Below are positions 1 to 6,109 of a stretch of 11,333 bases of DNA, piece by piece. Under the pieces are notes generated by a model. That model was not told the DNA's origin, searched no databases, and worked only from the letters and a program-made list of their open reading frames with translations. The translations under genes and the position numbers were made by a program. Each line of letters opens with the position of its first letter. Position 1 is the first letter of the stretch. The stretch is taken from positions 1 to 11,333 of the forward strand of contig JAFAIY010000210.1 in assembly GCA_019236485.1 (NCBI GenBank). Direction: 5' to 3'. This DNA comes from Comamonas sp. Lineage in GTDB: Bacteria > Pseudomonadota > Gammaproteobacteria > Burkholderiales > Burkholderiaceae_C.

Positions 1-594
1 CCGCTGCTGGCGCTGTGGCTGCTGAGCACGCTGTGGCGCGTCTTCTGGGTGGCCCAGGGCCAGCAGTTCTATGAGATTTTCTTTCGCTTCGACACCCGGG
101 CCTCGGGCCTGCTGGCCGGCGCGCTGCTGGCGGCGCTGATGCAGGAGAAGCCGCGCTGGATAGAGCGTCTGCAGTCGCTGCGCGCCTACACCATGTGGCT
201 GGTGCTGGCCGTGCCGCTGATCATGGAGCTGGAATGGGACAACCAGCACGCCATGCTCTGGGGCATCTCGGTGGTGGAATGCGCGGCCATCGTCGTGCTG
301 CTGGCGGTGCAGAAACCTGCGGGCCTGGTCTACGAGATGCTGACCGCGCCGCCGCTCATACGCCTGGGCAAGCTGTCCTACGGCATCTATCTCTGGCATT
401 ACCCGGTGGTGCGCTATCTGCGCGCCGACTACTCCTGGCCGGTCACGGTGCTGGCGGGGCTGGCGATCTCGACGGCGCTGTCCGCGCTGTCGTTCTACAC
501 CGTGGAGCGCTGGGCTCTGAGGCGGCGCGACGCGGGCGCACAGCCCGGCCGCCAGCCGCGCCGCGAGCCCGTGCTGCGCGAGGCCGGGGGCTAG
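1..594 (+). CDS. Acyltransferase 3 family membrane protein (OafA/YrhL type), C-terminal part
   Basis: The reading frame is open from the first base, so the gene begins before the window; 197 residues are visible. Members of this family are integral inner-membrane proteins that move acyl groups, often acetyl, onto surface polysaccharides or other envelope glycans. Seen here are alternating hydrophobic segments (around residues 1-17, 36-46, 64-77, 85-102 and 141-167 of the visible part), the loop motif RFDTRASGLLAGALLA (residues 26-41), and the late-domain motif RLGKLSYGIYLWHYPV (residues 121-136), which is characteristic of the C-terminal half of acyltransferase 3 proteins. A YTVERW motif near residue 168 ends the last membrane segment and is followed by a short Arg/Pro-rich cytoplasmic tail. 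The catalytic His of the family lies in the missing N-terminal part. The substrate cannot be read from this fragment. The stop codon overlaps that of the opposite-strand DUF924 gene. Confidence 0.9.
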   Translation, partial: PLLALWLLSTLWRVFWVAQGQQFYEIFFRFDTRASGLLAGALLAALMQEKPRWIERLQSLRAYTMWLVLAVPLIMELEWDNQHAMLWGISVVECAAIVVLLAVQKPAGLVYEMLTAPPLIRLGKLSYGIYLWHYPVVRYLRADYSWPVTVLAGLAISTALSALSFYTVERWALRRRDAGAQPGRQPRREPVLREAGG

Positions 595-1247
595 AAACCG
601 GAGCCGGGCTGGGCCAGATAGGCCAGCTCGGCCGCCGTGCTTGGGCGGCCCAGAATGGCATTGCGGTGGGGGAAGCGGCCGAAGCGCTCTATGACCTCCC
701 GGTGGCGCCGCGCATAGTCTAGCGAGCCCGCCAGATAGTCGCGGGTGGCGGCATCCGGCGCGGCCTGCAGCAGGGCTTCGAACCATGCCACGCTGCGCTC
801 CTGCATGGCCGGGTCCTCTGCATGCTCTAGCGGCAGATACATGAAGACCCGCGCCACCTCGGGCAGCTCCAGGTCGGCGCCCAGCTCCCGGGCCTCGAGT
901 GCCAGGGACAGGGCCTGTGCGTCGCCCGCAAAACTCTGCGGCGTGTGGCGGAAGATGTTGCGGCCGAACTGGTCCAGCAGCAGCACCAGGGCCAGCCGCT
1001 GCCATGCGCCCTGTGCGGCCCAGTGCCGCAGCCGACCTTGCTGCGCGGCCTGCACGGCGGCGCCGAAGCCCTGCTGCAGCTGGGCATCGAAGGCCGGCGA
1101 TTTGGTGAACCATTGCAGCTTGTGCTGCAGGGCGCTGGCGTTGTCGGGCCGGGCCTGGCCAAACCACAGGGCCAGAATCTGCTCGGGCAGCGCGGCATCC
1201 CGGGCGGGATCGGCGCTGTGCTCCATGGGGTCGGTGTTGCGGTTCAT
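591..1247 (-). CDS. DUF924 family protein
   Basis: A 218-residue soluble, mostly helical protein with the conserved features of the DUF924 family: an early WFG (28-30), the core LVLLLDQFGRNIFR (87-100), YLPLEHAED (137-145), and the C-terminal block ERFGRFPHRNAILGR (187-201) followed by PST. DUF924 proteins resemble tetratricopeptide-like helical folds; their biochemical role is not established, so no function is assigned. Full length for the family. The first Met (1247) is preferred, but Met8 (1226) is possible. There is no clear Shine-Dalgarno site; on the minus strand a CACAAT hexamer ends six bases before the 1247 start, which would fit a leaderless transcript. The gene is convergent with the acyltransferase and the two share the four bases CTAG (591-594), each reading its own TAG stop there. 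Confidence 0.9.
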   Translation of the reverse strand: MNRNTDPMEHSADPARDAALPEQILALWFGQARPDNASALQHKLQWFTKSPAFDAQLQQGFGAAVQAAQQGRLRHWAAQGAWQRLALVLLLDQFGRNIFRHTPQSFAGDAQALSLALEARELGADLELPEVARVFMYLPLEHAEDPAMQERSVAWFEALLQAAPDAATRDYLAGSLDYARRHREVIERFGRFPHRNAILGRPSTAAELAYLAQPGSGF

Positions 1248-1369
1248 GCGCCTATTGTGGGGCCGCCGTTCCGCGGGCTCCAGGCTTGCAGTTTCTTGTC
1301 GTGTGCCGCGGCTGCGTCAACCCGTCGGTGCCTGCCGCGTTAAAGATACCTGCGGTTTGAATGCAAAAG

Positions 1370-1382
1370 CGCATCAGATGCG
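1370..1382. promoter_or_regulatory. Perfect 6+1+6 dyad upstream of the DUF1439 gene (candidate operator)
   Basis: CGCATC and GATGCG flank a single A, a perfect 13-bp dyad in the 277-bp spacer between the divergent DUF924 and DUF1439 genes. An overlapping dyad, ATGC-N6-GCAT, occupies 1361-1374. No known regulator consensus was recognised. The rest of the spacer holds no convincing promoter, only a possible short ORF (1433-1492) and a half copy of an intergenic repeat (about 1444-1466). Confidence 0.3.
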
Positions 1383-1432
1383 GGAACTTCAATCACCCAT
1401 AGGGACTCTGGGGAATAGTCGCCGGAGAGAGA

Positions 1433-1492
1433 ATGAAGAGCTCAAAAAACATAGCGCTCTGCGCTGAGTTTTCAATCGCTTTCACGGTTTAG
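1433..1492 (+). CDS. Possible 19-residue small ORF
   Basis: An ATG preceded by GGAGAGAG (GGAG at 1424-1427, five bases before the start) opens a 19-codon frame ending in TAG. The peptide has a basic N-terminus (MKSSK) followed by a mildly hydrophobic stretch. The ribosome-binding site is better placed than that of the following lipoprotein gene, which is the only real argument for it. Against it, the frame runs across the AAAAACATAGC repeat sequence, no homologue is known to me, and frames this short arise easily by chance. It could act as a leader peptide for the downstream gene, but that is speculation. Confidence 0.2.
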   Translation: MKSSKNIALCAEFSIAFTV

Positions 1493-1524
1493 GTCTGAGT
1501 AATTTACGGAGTCGGGCAGTTGTG

Positions 1525-2100
1525 ATGAATCGGCGCTCATGGTTGATGATGGCGGTGGCTGGCGCGGGTCTGGCGGCCGCGGGCTGCTCGGGCAAGACGG
1601 TGCCCAGCAGCGTGAGTGTGAGCCAGCAAAAGCTGCAGGAAATGGTGTCCCGGCGCTTTCCCAAGCAGTTTCCCGTCGCGGGTCTGCTGCAGCTGGATCT
1701 GACGGCGCCGCAGCTGAGCATGGTGCCCGAGCGCAATATGCTCAACGCGGTGATCCCGGCCGAGCTCAGCGGCAAGGTGCTCAAGGAAAAATACAACGGC
1801 CAGCTCAACGTGGATTTCGCGCTGCGCTATGAGCCCACGGACCGTACGCTGCGCGCCCACCAGATCAAGGTCAACAGCCTGGAGATGAACGGCCTGGCGC
1901 CGGCCATGAGCGATATGCTGGCCACCTATGCCACGGCCCTGGCCGAACAGGCCCTGGGCCAGGTCGTGCTCTACCAGTTGCAGGACAAGGATCTGGCGCT
2001 GGTGGATGCTCTGGCCATGGAACCCGGCGCCATCACCGTGACCCCTCAGGGGCTGACGGTGGCCCTGGTGCAGAAAAAGGCCAAGTCCCAGACTCCCTGA
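1525..2100 (+). CDS. DUF1439 family lipoprotein (YceB-like)
   Basis: The product is 191 residues from ATG 1525. It opens with a typical lipoprotein signal: NRR, a hydrophobic core, and the lipobox AAGC with the modified Cys at residue 21. Ser at +2 predicts sorting to the outer membrane. The body matches the DUF1439 family that includes E. coli YceB: an early SVSQQKLQEMVSRRFP segment, a central VIPAELSGKVLKEKYNG region, and alternating strands, suggesting a lipid- or hydrophobic-ligand-binding envelope fold. No ligand is known. A GTG directly in front (1522) is an equally possible start: CGGAG (1507-1511) is 10 bases from the GTG but 13 from the ATG. The gene stands alone and ends 17 bases before a strong bidirectional terminator shared with the convergent ModA-like gene. 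Confidence 0.85.
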   Translation: MNRRSWLMMAVAGAGLAAAGCSGKTVPSSVSVSQQKLQEMVSRRFPKQFPVAGLLQLDLTAPQLSMVPERNMLNAVIPAELSGKVLKEKYNGQLNVDFALRYEPTDRTLRAHQIKVNSLEMNGLAPAMSDMLATYATALAEQALGQVVLYQLQDKDLALVDALAMEPGAITVTPQGLTVALVQKKAKSQTP

Positions 2101-2117
2101 GCCGGGCAGCAGAATCC

Positions 2118-2155
2118 AAAAAAGCCCGCAGCCTGCATGGCCAGCGGGCTTTTTT
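2118..2155. terminator. Bidirectional Rho-independent terminator between convergent genes
   Basis: GCCCGC (2124-2129) pairs with GCGGGC (2144-2149). The stem is preceded by six A's and followed by six T's, so each strand reads a GC stem plus a U tract. It lies between the DUF1439 stop (2100) and the stop of the opposing ModA-like gene (2172), and can end both transcripts. Confidence 0.9.
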
Positions 2156-2171
2156 GCTTTGCCGCAGTGGC

Positions 2172-2996
2172 TCAGCGCGGCGCGGCGATCGGCTCCAGGC
2201 CGGTGTCGCGTATGGCCTTGTGGGCCGCGGGCGAGGTATAGAACTTGAGCAGCTGCTCCAGTCCCTGGGGGTTGGTCGAGCTGCTGGCCGTGCCGGCCGA
2301 GAAGACGGTGTAGTGCTGGACCGAGTCGGGCAGCGTGCCCACATAGCTGATGCCGGCGATGGGCAGCAGCTCGCTGACCTGCTGCAGGCCGATCTCGGCC
2401 TCGCCGCGCGCCACGATGGTGCCCACGCGCTCGGTCACGATCTTGCGGCTCTTGGGCAGGACCTGCTCCTCTATGCCCAGCTTCTTGAGCATCTGGGTCT
2501 CGTAATAGCTGCCGCTGGCGCTGGCCGAGTAGGCAATGCTCTTGGCCTTGAGCAGCACCTGGCGCAGCTTGTCCTCGGTGCTGATGTCGGGCAGGGGTGC
2601 GCCCTGTTTCACGGCCACGCCCACGGCAGAGCGCACCAGGTCGATCTGGCTGCCGGGCCTGACCAGGCCCTGGTTCGCCAGCTGGTCCAGCGCGCTGCGC
2701 GCGAGAATCACCACATCGGCCTTCTCACCCTTGCTCAGGCGGTTGGGAATGGAGGTGGGCGAGGCGCCCATGGACGAGCCGTAGGCCGACTCCACGGCGA
2801 TGCCGGTCTGCGCCGTGAACTGGGGTGCGAGCAGCTTGTGGGCCGCCGTGAAGCCGCCCGAGGTCATGAGCCGCACGGGCTGCTGGCCGGGGGCGGTCGT
2901 GGGCTGCTGGGCGCAGCCCGCGGCCAGCGCCAGGGCGCCCAGCAGCAGGGCGCGGCGGCCCCAGAGCGGCGCGGCGGTGGTGAGCGAGGTCTTCAT
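2172..2996 (-). CDS. ModA-like periplasmic substrate-binding lipoprotein, orphan
   Basis: A 274-residue solute-binding protein resembling the molybdate-binding ModA group. The start at 2996 is fixed by AGGAG six bases upstream (plus-strand 3003-3007) and by the signal peptide that follows: MKTSLTTAAPLWGRR, a hydrophobic core, and a lipobox (AAGC, Cys28). After a Gln/Pro/Thr-rich linker, the binding domain shows the ModA-like order: VRLMTSGGFTAAHKLLAPQF (41-60), YGSSMG (72-77), KADVVILARSALDQL (92-106), and a late AEIGLQQVSEL (200-210) hinge segment. The usual oxyanion-binding AASL/GSSG pattern is altered (TSGGF, GSSMG), so molybdate is not assured. No modB or modC gene follows, so a permease must be supplied from elsewhere or the protein acts as a sensor. 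It is transcribed divergently from the LysR gene, which is its likely regulator. Confidence 0.85.
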   Translation of the reverse strand: MKTSLTTAAPLWGRRALLLGALALAAGCAQQPTTAPGQQPVRLMTSGGFTAAHKLLAPQFTAQTGIAVESAYGSSMGASPTSIPNRLSKGEKADVVILARSALDQLANQGLVRPGSQIDLVRSAVGVAVKQGAPLPDISTEDKLRQVLLKAKSIAYSASASGSYYETQMLKKLGIEEQVLPKSRKIVTERVGTIVARGEAEIGLQQVSELLPIAGISYVGTLPDSVQHYTVFSAGTASSSTNPQGLEQLLKFYTSPAAHKAIRDTGLEPIAAPR

Positions 2997-3066
2997 ATCT
3001 GTCTCCTGGGAAATTCTTGTATGGCGCAATACAGGGTGGAAAGCCTTGTGGAACATGCGCTGCGCA

Positions 3067-3081
3067 CTATGCTTGCGATAG
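3067..3081. promoter_or_regulatory. Candidate LysR-binding dyad (CTAT-N7-ATAG)
   Basis: In the 169-bp spacer between the divergent ModA-like and LysR genes, CTAT (3067-3070) and ATAG (3078-3081) form a perfect dyad that includes the LysR-type T-N11-A spacing (T3068, A3080). It is 85 bases before the LysR start and 71 before the ModA-like start, a usual position for a divergent LysR box. Nearby are two further dyads: TGCGC-N-GCGCA (3056-3066) and GTAT-N6-ATAC (3019-3032). Which one is bound, if any, is not shown by sequence alone. Confidence 0.4.
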
Positions 3082-3165
3082 CGGTCCGGGCTGCGCGCAT
3101 TGTGTGGGGCCGCGGCCGCAGCGTCCAATACTGTTTGCGTCTGAACCTGATATGAATTTCGTTTT

Positions 3166-4065
3166 ATGGATTTGCGCCGCCTGAGCTGTTTTCTGGCCGT
3201 GGCCGAGGAGCTGAACTTCAGCCGTGCGGCCCAGCGCCTGCACATGAGCCAGCCGCCGCTGAGCCAGCAGATACGCCTGCTGGAGCGGGAGATGGGGGTG
3301 CAGCTGTTCGAGCGCTCGCGCCGCGCGGTGGCGCTGACGCCGGCCGGCCTGCTGCTGCAGGACAAGGCGCGGCAGATCGTGGCCCTGCACCGGCAGGCCG
3401 GCGAGCTGTGCCGCATGGCGGCCTCGGGCCTGGCCGGGCGGCTGCGCCTCGCGTTCACGGCCTCGGTGCCGCTGTTTGCGGATTTCTCGCGCCTGCTGGG
3501 CGAGTTCCGCCAGCGCTACCCGCAGGTGGAGCTGGACCTGCAGCATATGACCACGGGCGAGCAGATCGCGGCGCTGACGGCCGGGCAGATAGACCTGGGC
3601 TTTATGCGGCCATCGCCGGCCTTCCGTATTCCTCTGCCCATCCGCGAGCAGACGCTGTGGCGCGACGAGCTGATGCTTGCCCTGCCGGCCGCGCACGAGC
3701 AGGCCGGGTCCGGCGCGCCGCTGCCGCTGCAGGCCATGGCGGAGCAGCCTTTCGTGCTGCACCCGGCCGTGCTCGGCGGCGGCCTGCACGAGCATATTCT
3801 GGCGCTGTGCAGCGAGGCCGGCTTTGTGCCGCGCATCGCCCAGCCCGCACGCGAGACGGCCACCATGCTGGCCCTGGTGGCCGCGGGTCTGGGCGTCTCG
3901 GTGGTGCCCAGCGTCTACGCCAGCATCTGCCCGCCGGGCGTGGTGTTGCGGCCGCTGGCCGATGCGGCGCGCCATTCGCGCATCGCCATGGTCTGCCGTC
4001 AGGACGAAAGCCTGGCCTGCGTGCAGATGTTCTGGCAGCAGCTGTGCGCGGCCCGGGCCGCGTGA
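3166..4065 (+). CDS. LysR family transcriptional regulator
   Basis: A full-length LysR-type regulator of 299 residues. The N-terminal winged helix-turn-helix is clear: LSCFLAVAEELNFSRAAQRL (6-25) runs into LHMSQPPLSQQIRLLEREMG (25-44), then LFERSRRAVALTPAG (47-61). A linker helix (about 62-90) leads to the effector-binding domain (about 91-295), with paired substrate-binding-type lobes and the typical ALVAAGLGVSVVPS (236-249) motif. The N-terminal sequence resembles the CatR/BenM-like branch, whose members often respond to aromatic or organic acids; the effector here is unknown. It is divergent from the ModA-like gene and 12 bases from the convergent Bug gene. The start has no visible Shine-Dalgarno site. 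A short hairpin (GCCGCG 4057-4062 with CGCGGC 4073-4078) spans the two convergent stops without a U tract. Confidence 0.95.
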   Translation: MDLRRLSCFLAVAEELNFSRAAQRLHMSQPPLSQQIRLLEREMGVQLFERSRRAVALTPAGLLLQDKARQIVALHRQAGELCRMAASGLAGRLRLAFTASVPLFADFSRLLGEFRQRYPQVELDLQHMTTGEQIAALTAGQIDLGFMRPSPAFRIPLPIREQTLWRDELMLALPAAHEQAGSGAPLPLQAMAEQPFVLHPAVLGGGLHEHILALCSEAGFVPRIAQPARETATMLALVAAGLGVSVVPSVYASICPPGVVLRPLADAARHSRIAMVCRQDESLACVQMFWQQLCAARAA

Positions 4066-4077
4066 GCGCTGGCGCGG

Positions 4078-5088
4078 CTAGTCGGCGCGGATATGGGTGG
4101 CCTGTATGACCTCGGTCAGCTTGCGGGTCTCGGCCTGGATGAAGCCCGCGAACTGGGCCGGCGTGCCGCCCCTGAGCGTGGCGCCCATGTCCGACAGCGT
4201 CTGGGTGACGGCCGGCGTGGCCAGGCTTTTGTTCAGCGCCTCGTTCAGTGTCTGGATCAGCGGCGCGGGCGTGTCCCTGGGCGCGACCAGCCCCCACCAG
4301 ACCGTGGCCTGCAGGTCCAGGCCCTGCGCACGGGCCGTGGGCACCTTGGGCAGCAGCGGGGAGCCGTCCCGGTTGAGCATGGCCAGAGCGCGCAGCGTGC
4401 CGCTGTTCACATGGCCGGCCACTTCCAGCGGATTGGTGGCCATGAAGTCCAGGCGTCCGCCCAGCAGATCGGTCATGGCCATGGCGCCGCCCTTGTAGGG
4501 CACGCGCACGGCCTGGAAGCCCGCCGCATGCTCGAGCTGGGCGCTGGCCATATGGCCGGAGCTGCCCGCGCCGGCCGTGCCGTAGGAGATCGCACCGGAC
4601 CTGGAGCGGCCCGCGGCCACCAGCTCGGCCAGGGTCTTGTGGGGGGAGCGGGCATTGACCACCACCACCAGCGGCGCCTCGGCGATGAGGCCCACGGGAG
4701 CCAGGTCGCTGGCCGGGTCGAAGCGCAGCCTGGGGTGCAGCGCCTTGCTGGTGGTCAGGGTGTTCGAGGCCAGCAGCAGGGTGTAGCCGTCGGGCGCGGC
4801 GCGGACCACGGCATTCATGCCGATATTGGTGCTGCCGCCGGGCCGGTTGTCCACCACCACGGACTGGCCCAGGATGTCGCCCATGGGCGCGGCCACCAGG
4901 CGCGCGACGATGTCCACGCCGCCGGCCGGCGCATAGGGCACGATGACCGAGAGCGGGCGCTGCGGAAAGCCCGCGGCCCGGGCCTTGCCCAGCCACAGTC
5001 CGCCCGCCAGCGCGGCGCCCAGGTTCAGGGCCTGGCGGCGATTGAGGCTGGACGGAGGGGCGTGGGCGATGGGGGGCAGGCTGGGCAT
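4078..5088 (-). CDS. Bug family tripartite tricarboxylate transporter substrate-binding protein
   Basis: An extracytoplasmic binding protein of the Bug (TctC) family, 336 residues from Met at 5088. The N-terminus holds a twin-arginine-like signal, SLNRRQALNLGAALAGG (14-30), with probable cleavage after ARA (36-38). Mature-domain landmarks are VPYAPAGGVDIVAR (50-63), VVVDNRPGGSTNIG (77-90), PDGYTLLLASNT (99-110) and VPYKGGAMAMTDLLGG in the C-terminal lobe. Bug proteins bind small carboxylates or amides. The frame stays open to 5187, and Met at 5118 is an alternative start, but the extra residues look non-coding, would displace the signal from the N-terminus, and overlap a perfect dyad at 5157-5172. 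No good Shine-Dalgarno site precedes any candidate. No tctA or tctB gene is nearby, as is usual for the many orphan Bug genes of Burkholderiales. Confidence 0.9.
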   Translation of the reverse strand: MPSLPPIAHAPPSSLNRRQALNLGAALAGGLWLGKARAAGFPQRPLSVIVPYAPAGGVDIVARLVAAPMGDILGQSVVVDNRPGGSTNIGMNAVVRAAPDGYTLLLASNTLTTSKALHPRLRFDPASDLAPVGLIAEAPLVVVVNARSPHKTLAELVAAGRSRSGAISYGTAGAGSSGHMASAQLEHAAGFQAVRVPYKGGAMAMTDLLGGRLDFMATNPLEVAGHVNSGTLRALAMLNRDGSPLLPKVPTARAQGLDLQATVWWGLVAPRDTPAPLIQTLNEALNKSLATPAVTQTLSDMGATLRGGTPAQFAGFIQAETRKLTEVIQATHIRAD

Positions 5089-5156
5089 GCAAAAGGTCTT
5101 GGTGGATTCAGCCGACATGCTACGTGCCCGCGCGCGGCTGTGGGGGCTATGGCGGA

Positions 5157-5172
5157 TACGCAGATTTGCGTA
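5157..5172. promoter_or_regulatory. Perfect dyad TACGCA-N4-TGCGTA between Bug and GST genes
   Basis: Six-base arms flanking GATT form a perfect inverted repeat in the divergent spacer, 68 bases from the preferred Bug start and 90 bases from the GST start. The size and placement fit an operator for a dimeric repressor or activator. The arms look superficially like LacI-type sites, but the spacing is too short for the usual PurR box. No regulator can be named. Confidence 0.4.
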
Positions 5173-5222
5173 GGTCGTTTCCTGCATGGCCCGTGGCGCG
5201 CGGGCCGGGAGCGCAGCCGTTA

Positions 5223-5238
5223 GGATGGTCTACCGTCC
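5223..5238. promoter_or_regulatory. Inverted repeat in the leader of the GST gene
   Basis: GGATGGT and ACCGTCC flank CT (one T-G pair out of seven). It lies 24 bases before the GST start codon, between the dyad at 5157-5172 and the ribosome-binding site (5253-5258). It could be an operator or a small RNA hairpin. Confidence 0.25.
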
Positions 5239-5262
5239 CAGGTATTGTTTCCAAGGAATCCC

Positions 5263-5985
5263 ATGACTCAGAATTCGCCACTCGCCGGCTATTCCGTGAC
5301 GCGCAAATGGCCCCCCCGCCACCCGGATCGCATCCAGCTGTATTCGCTGCCCACGCCCAATGGCGTGAAGGTGTCGATCGCGCTGGAGGAGATGCAGCTG
5401 CCCTACGAGGCGCATCTGGTCAGCTTCGAGACCCACGACCAGCTCACGCCCGAGTTCGTGGGCACCTTTCCCAACAACAAGATACCGGCCATCATCGATC
5501 CCCAGGGCCCGGGCGGCAAGCCGCTGGTCCTGTTCGAGTCGGGCGCCATCCTCGTCTATCTGGCCGAGAAAAGCGCCAGCCCGCTGCTGCCCGCCGATCC
5601 CGCGGCCCGCTACGAAACCCTGCAGTGGCTGATGTTCCAGATGGGGGGCGTGGGGCCGATGTTCGGCCAGGTCGGGTTCTTCCACAAATACGGCGGCAAG
5701 GACTTCGAGGACAAGCGTCCGCGCGACCGCTATGTCCAGGAATCCCGGCGCCTGCTGGGCGTGCTCGAGCAGCGCCTGCAGGGCCGCGAGTGGATCACGG
5801 GCGACAGCTTCACCATCGCCGACATCGCCATCTGGCCCTGGGTGCGCAACATCACCCTGCCCACGGGCTATAACGCGGGCGAGCTCGTGGGCTGGAACAA
5901 CTTCCCCGAGCTGCAGCGCGTGCTCAGCGCCTTCGAGGCCCGGCCGGCCGTGCAGAAAGGCCTGAACGTGCCGCTGCGCGGCTGA
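5263..5985 (+). CDS. Glutathione S-transferase, Nu-class-like (YfcG/YghU type)
   Basis: A 240-residue cytosolic thiol transferase or disulfide reductase. The start is set by AAGGAA (5253-5258), four bases ahead; an in-frame ATG at 5245 lacks such a site. The thioredoxin-like domain (about 24-105) has the Nu-class TPNG (31-34), whose Thr and Asn contact glutathione in YfcG, then NNKIPAI (71-77, with the cis-Pro) and FESGAILVYLAEK (91-103). The helical domain (about 110-235) includes LQWLMFQMGGVGPMFGQ (120-136) and the folding motif TIADIAIWPW (184-193). E. coli YfcG and YghU bind two glutathiones or GSSG and reduce disulfides; the strong match in these motifs suggests the same activity here. 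A short N-terminal extension of about 20 residues is more like YghU than YfcG. It is monocistronic, with 124 bases before the pirin gene. Confidence 0.93.
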   Translation: MTQNSPLAGYSVTRKWPPRHPDRIQLYSLPTPNGVKVSIALEEMQLPYEAHLVSFETHDQLTPEFVGTFPNNKIPAIIDPQGPGGKPLVLFESGAILVYLAEKSASPLLPADPAARYETLQWLMFQMGGVGPMFGQVGFFHKYGGKDFEDKRPRDRYVQESRRLLGVLEQRLQGREWITGDSFTIADIAIWPWVRNITLPTGYNAGELVGWNNFPELQRVLSAFEARPAVQKGLNVPLRG

Positions 5986-6036
5986 GTCTCGCGCAGCGTT
6001 GCAAAAACGCGGGCCACTGTCCCAGCCATGGTGTCT

Positions 6037-6065
6037 TTGATTGCCGGCGAATGCCTGCATATTCC
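6037..6065 (+). promoter_or_regulatory. Weak sigma-70-like promoter before the pirin gene
   Basis: TTGATT (6037-6042) and TATTCC (6060-6065) are 17 bases apart; CATATT (6058-6063) is an alternative -10 with a 15-base spacer. Both -10 hexamers match poorly. The placement, 45 bases before the ATG, is reasonable. Confidence 0.25.
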
Positions 6066-6109
6066 TGCCATCGGCCCGCGCCTGAAGCGCAGGCCATCAA
6101 GGAGAACCC

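Noticed and set aside
2154..3155. Long plus-strand open frame opposite the ModA-like gene
   Set aside because: It mirrors a well-supported gene, is Gly/Ala/Arg/His-rich without family motifs, and arises from GC-rich third positions.
3152..3184. Ten-codon frame overlapping the LysR start (ATG at 3152, out of frame)
   Set aside because: No Shine-Dalgarno site and no other support; likely chance.
5157..5172. PurR-type box interpretation of the TACGCA/TGCGTA dyad
   Set aside because: The arms resemble LacI-family half sites but the spacing is shorter than the 16-bp PurR site, and purC itself lacks a copy.
4093..5223. 376-codon plus-strand frame opposite the Bug gene
   Set aside because: Low-complexity composition, no domain motifs; the minus strand encodes a clear Bug protein.
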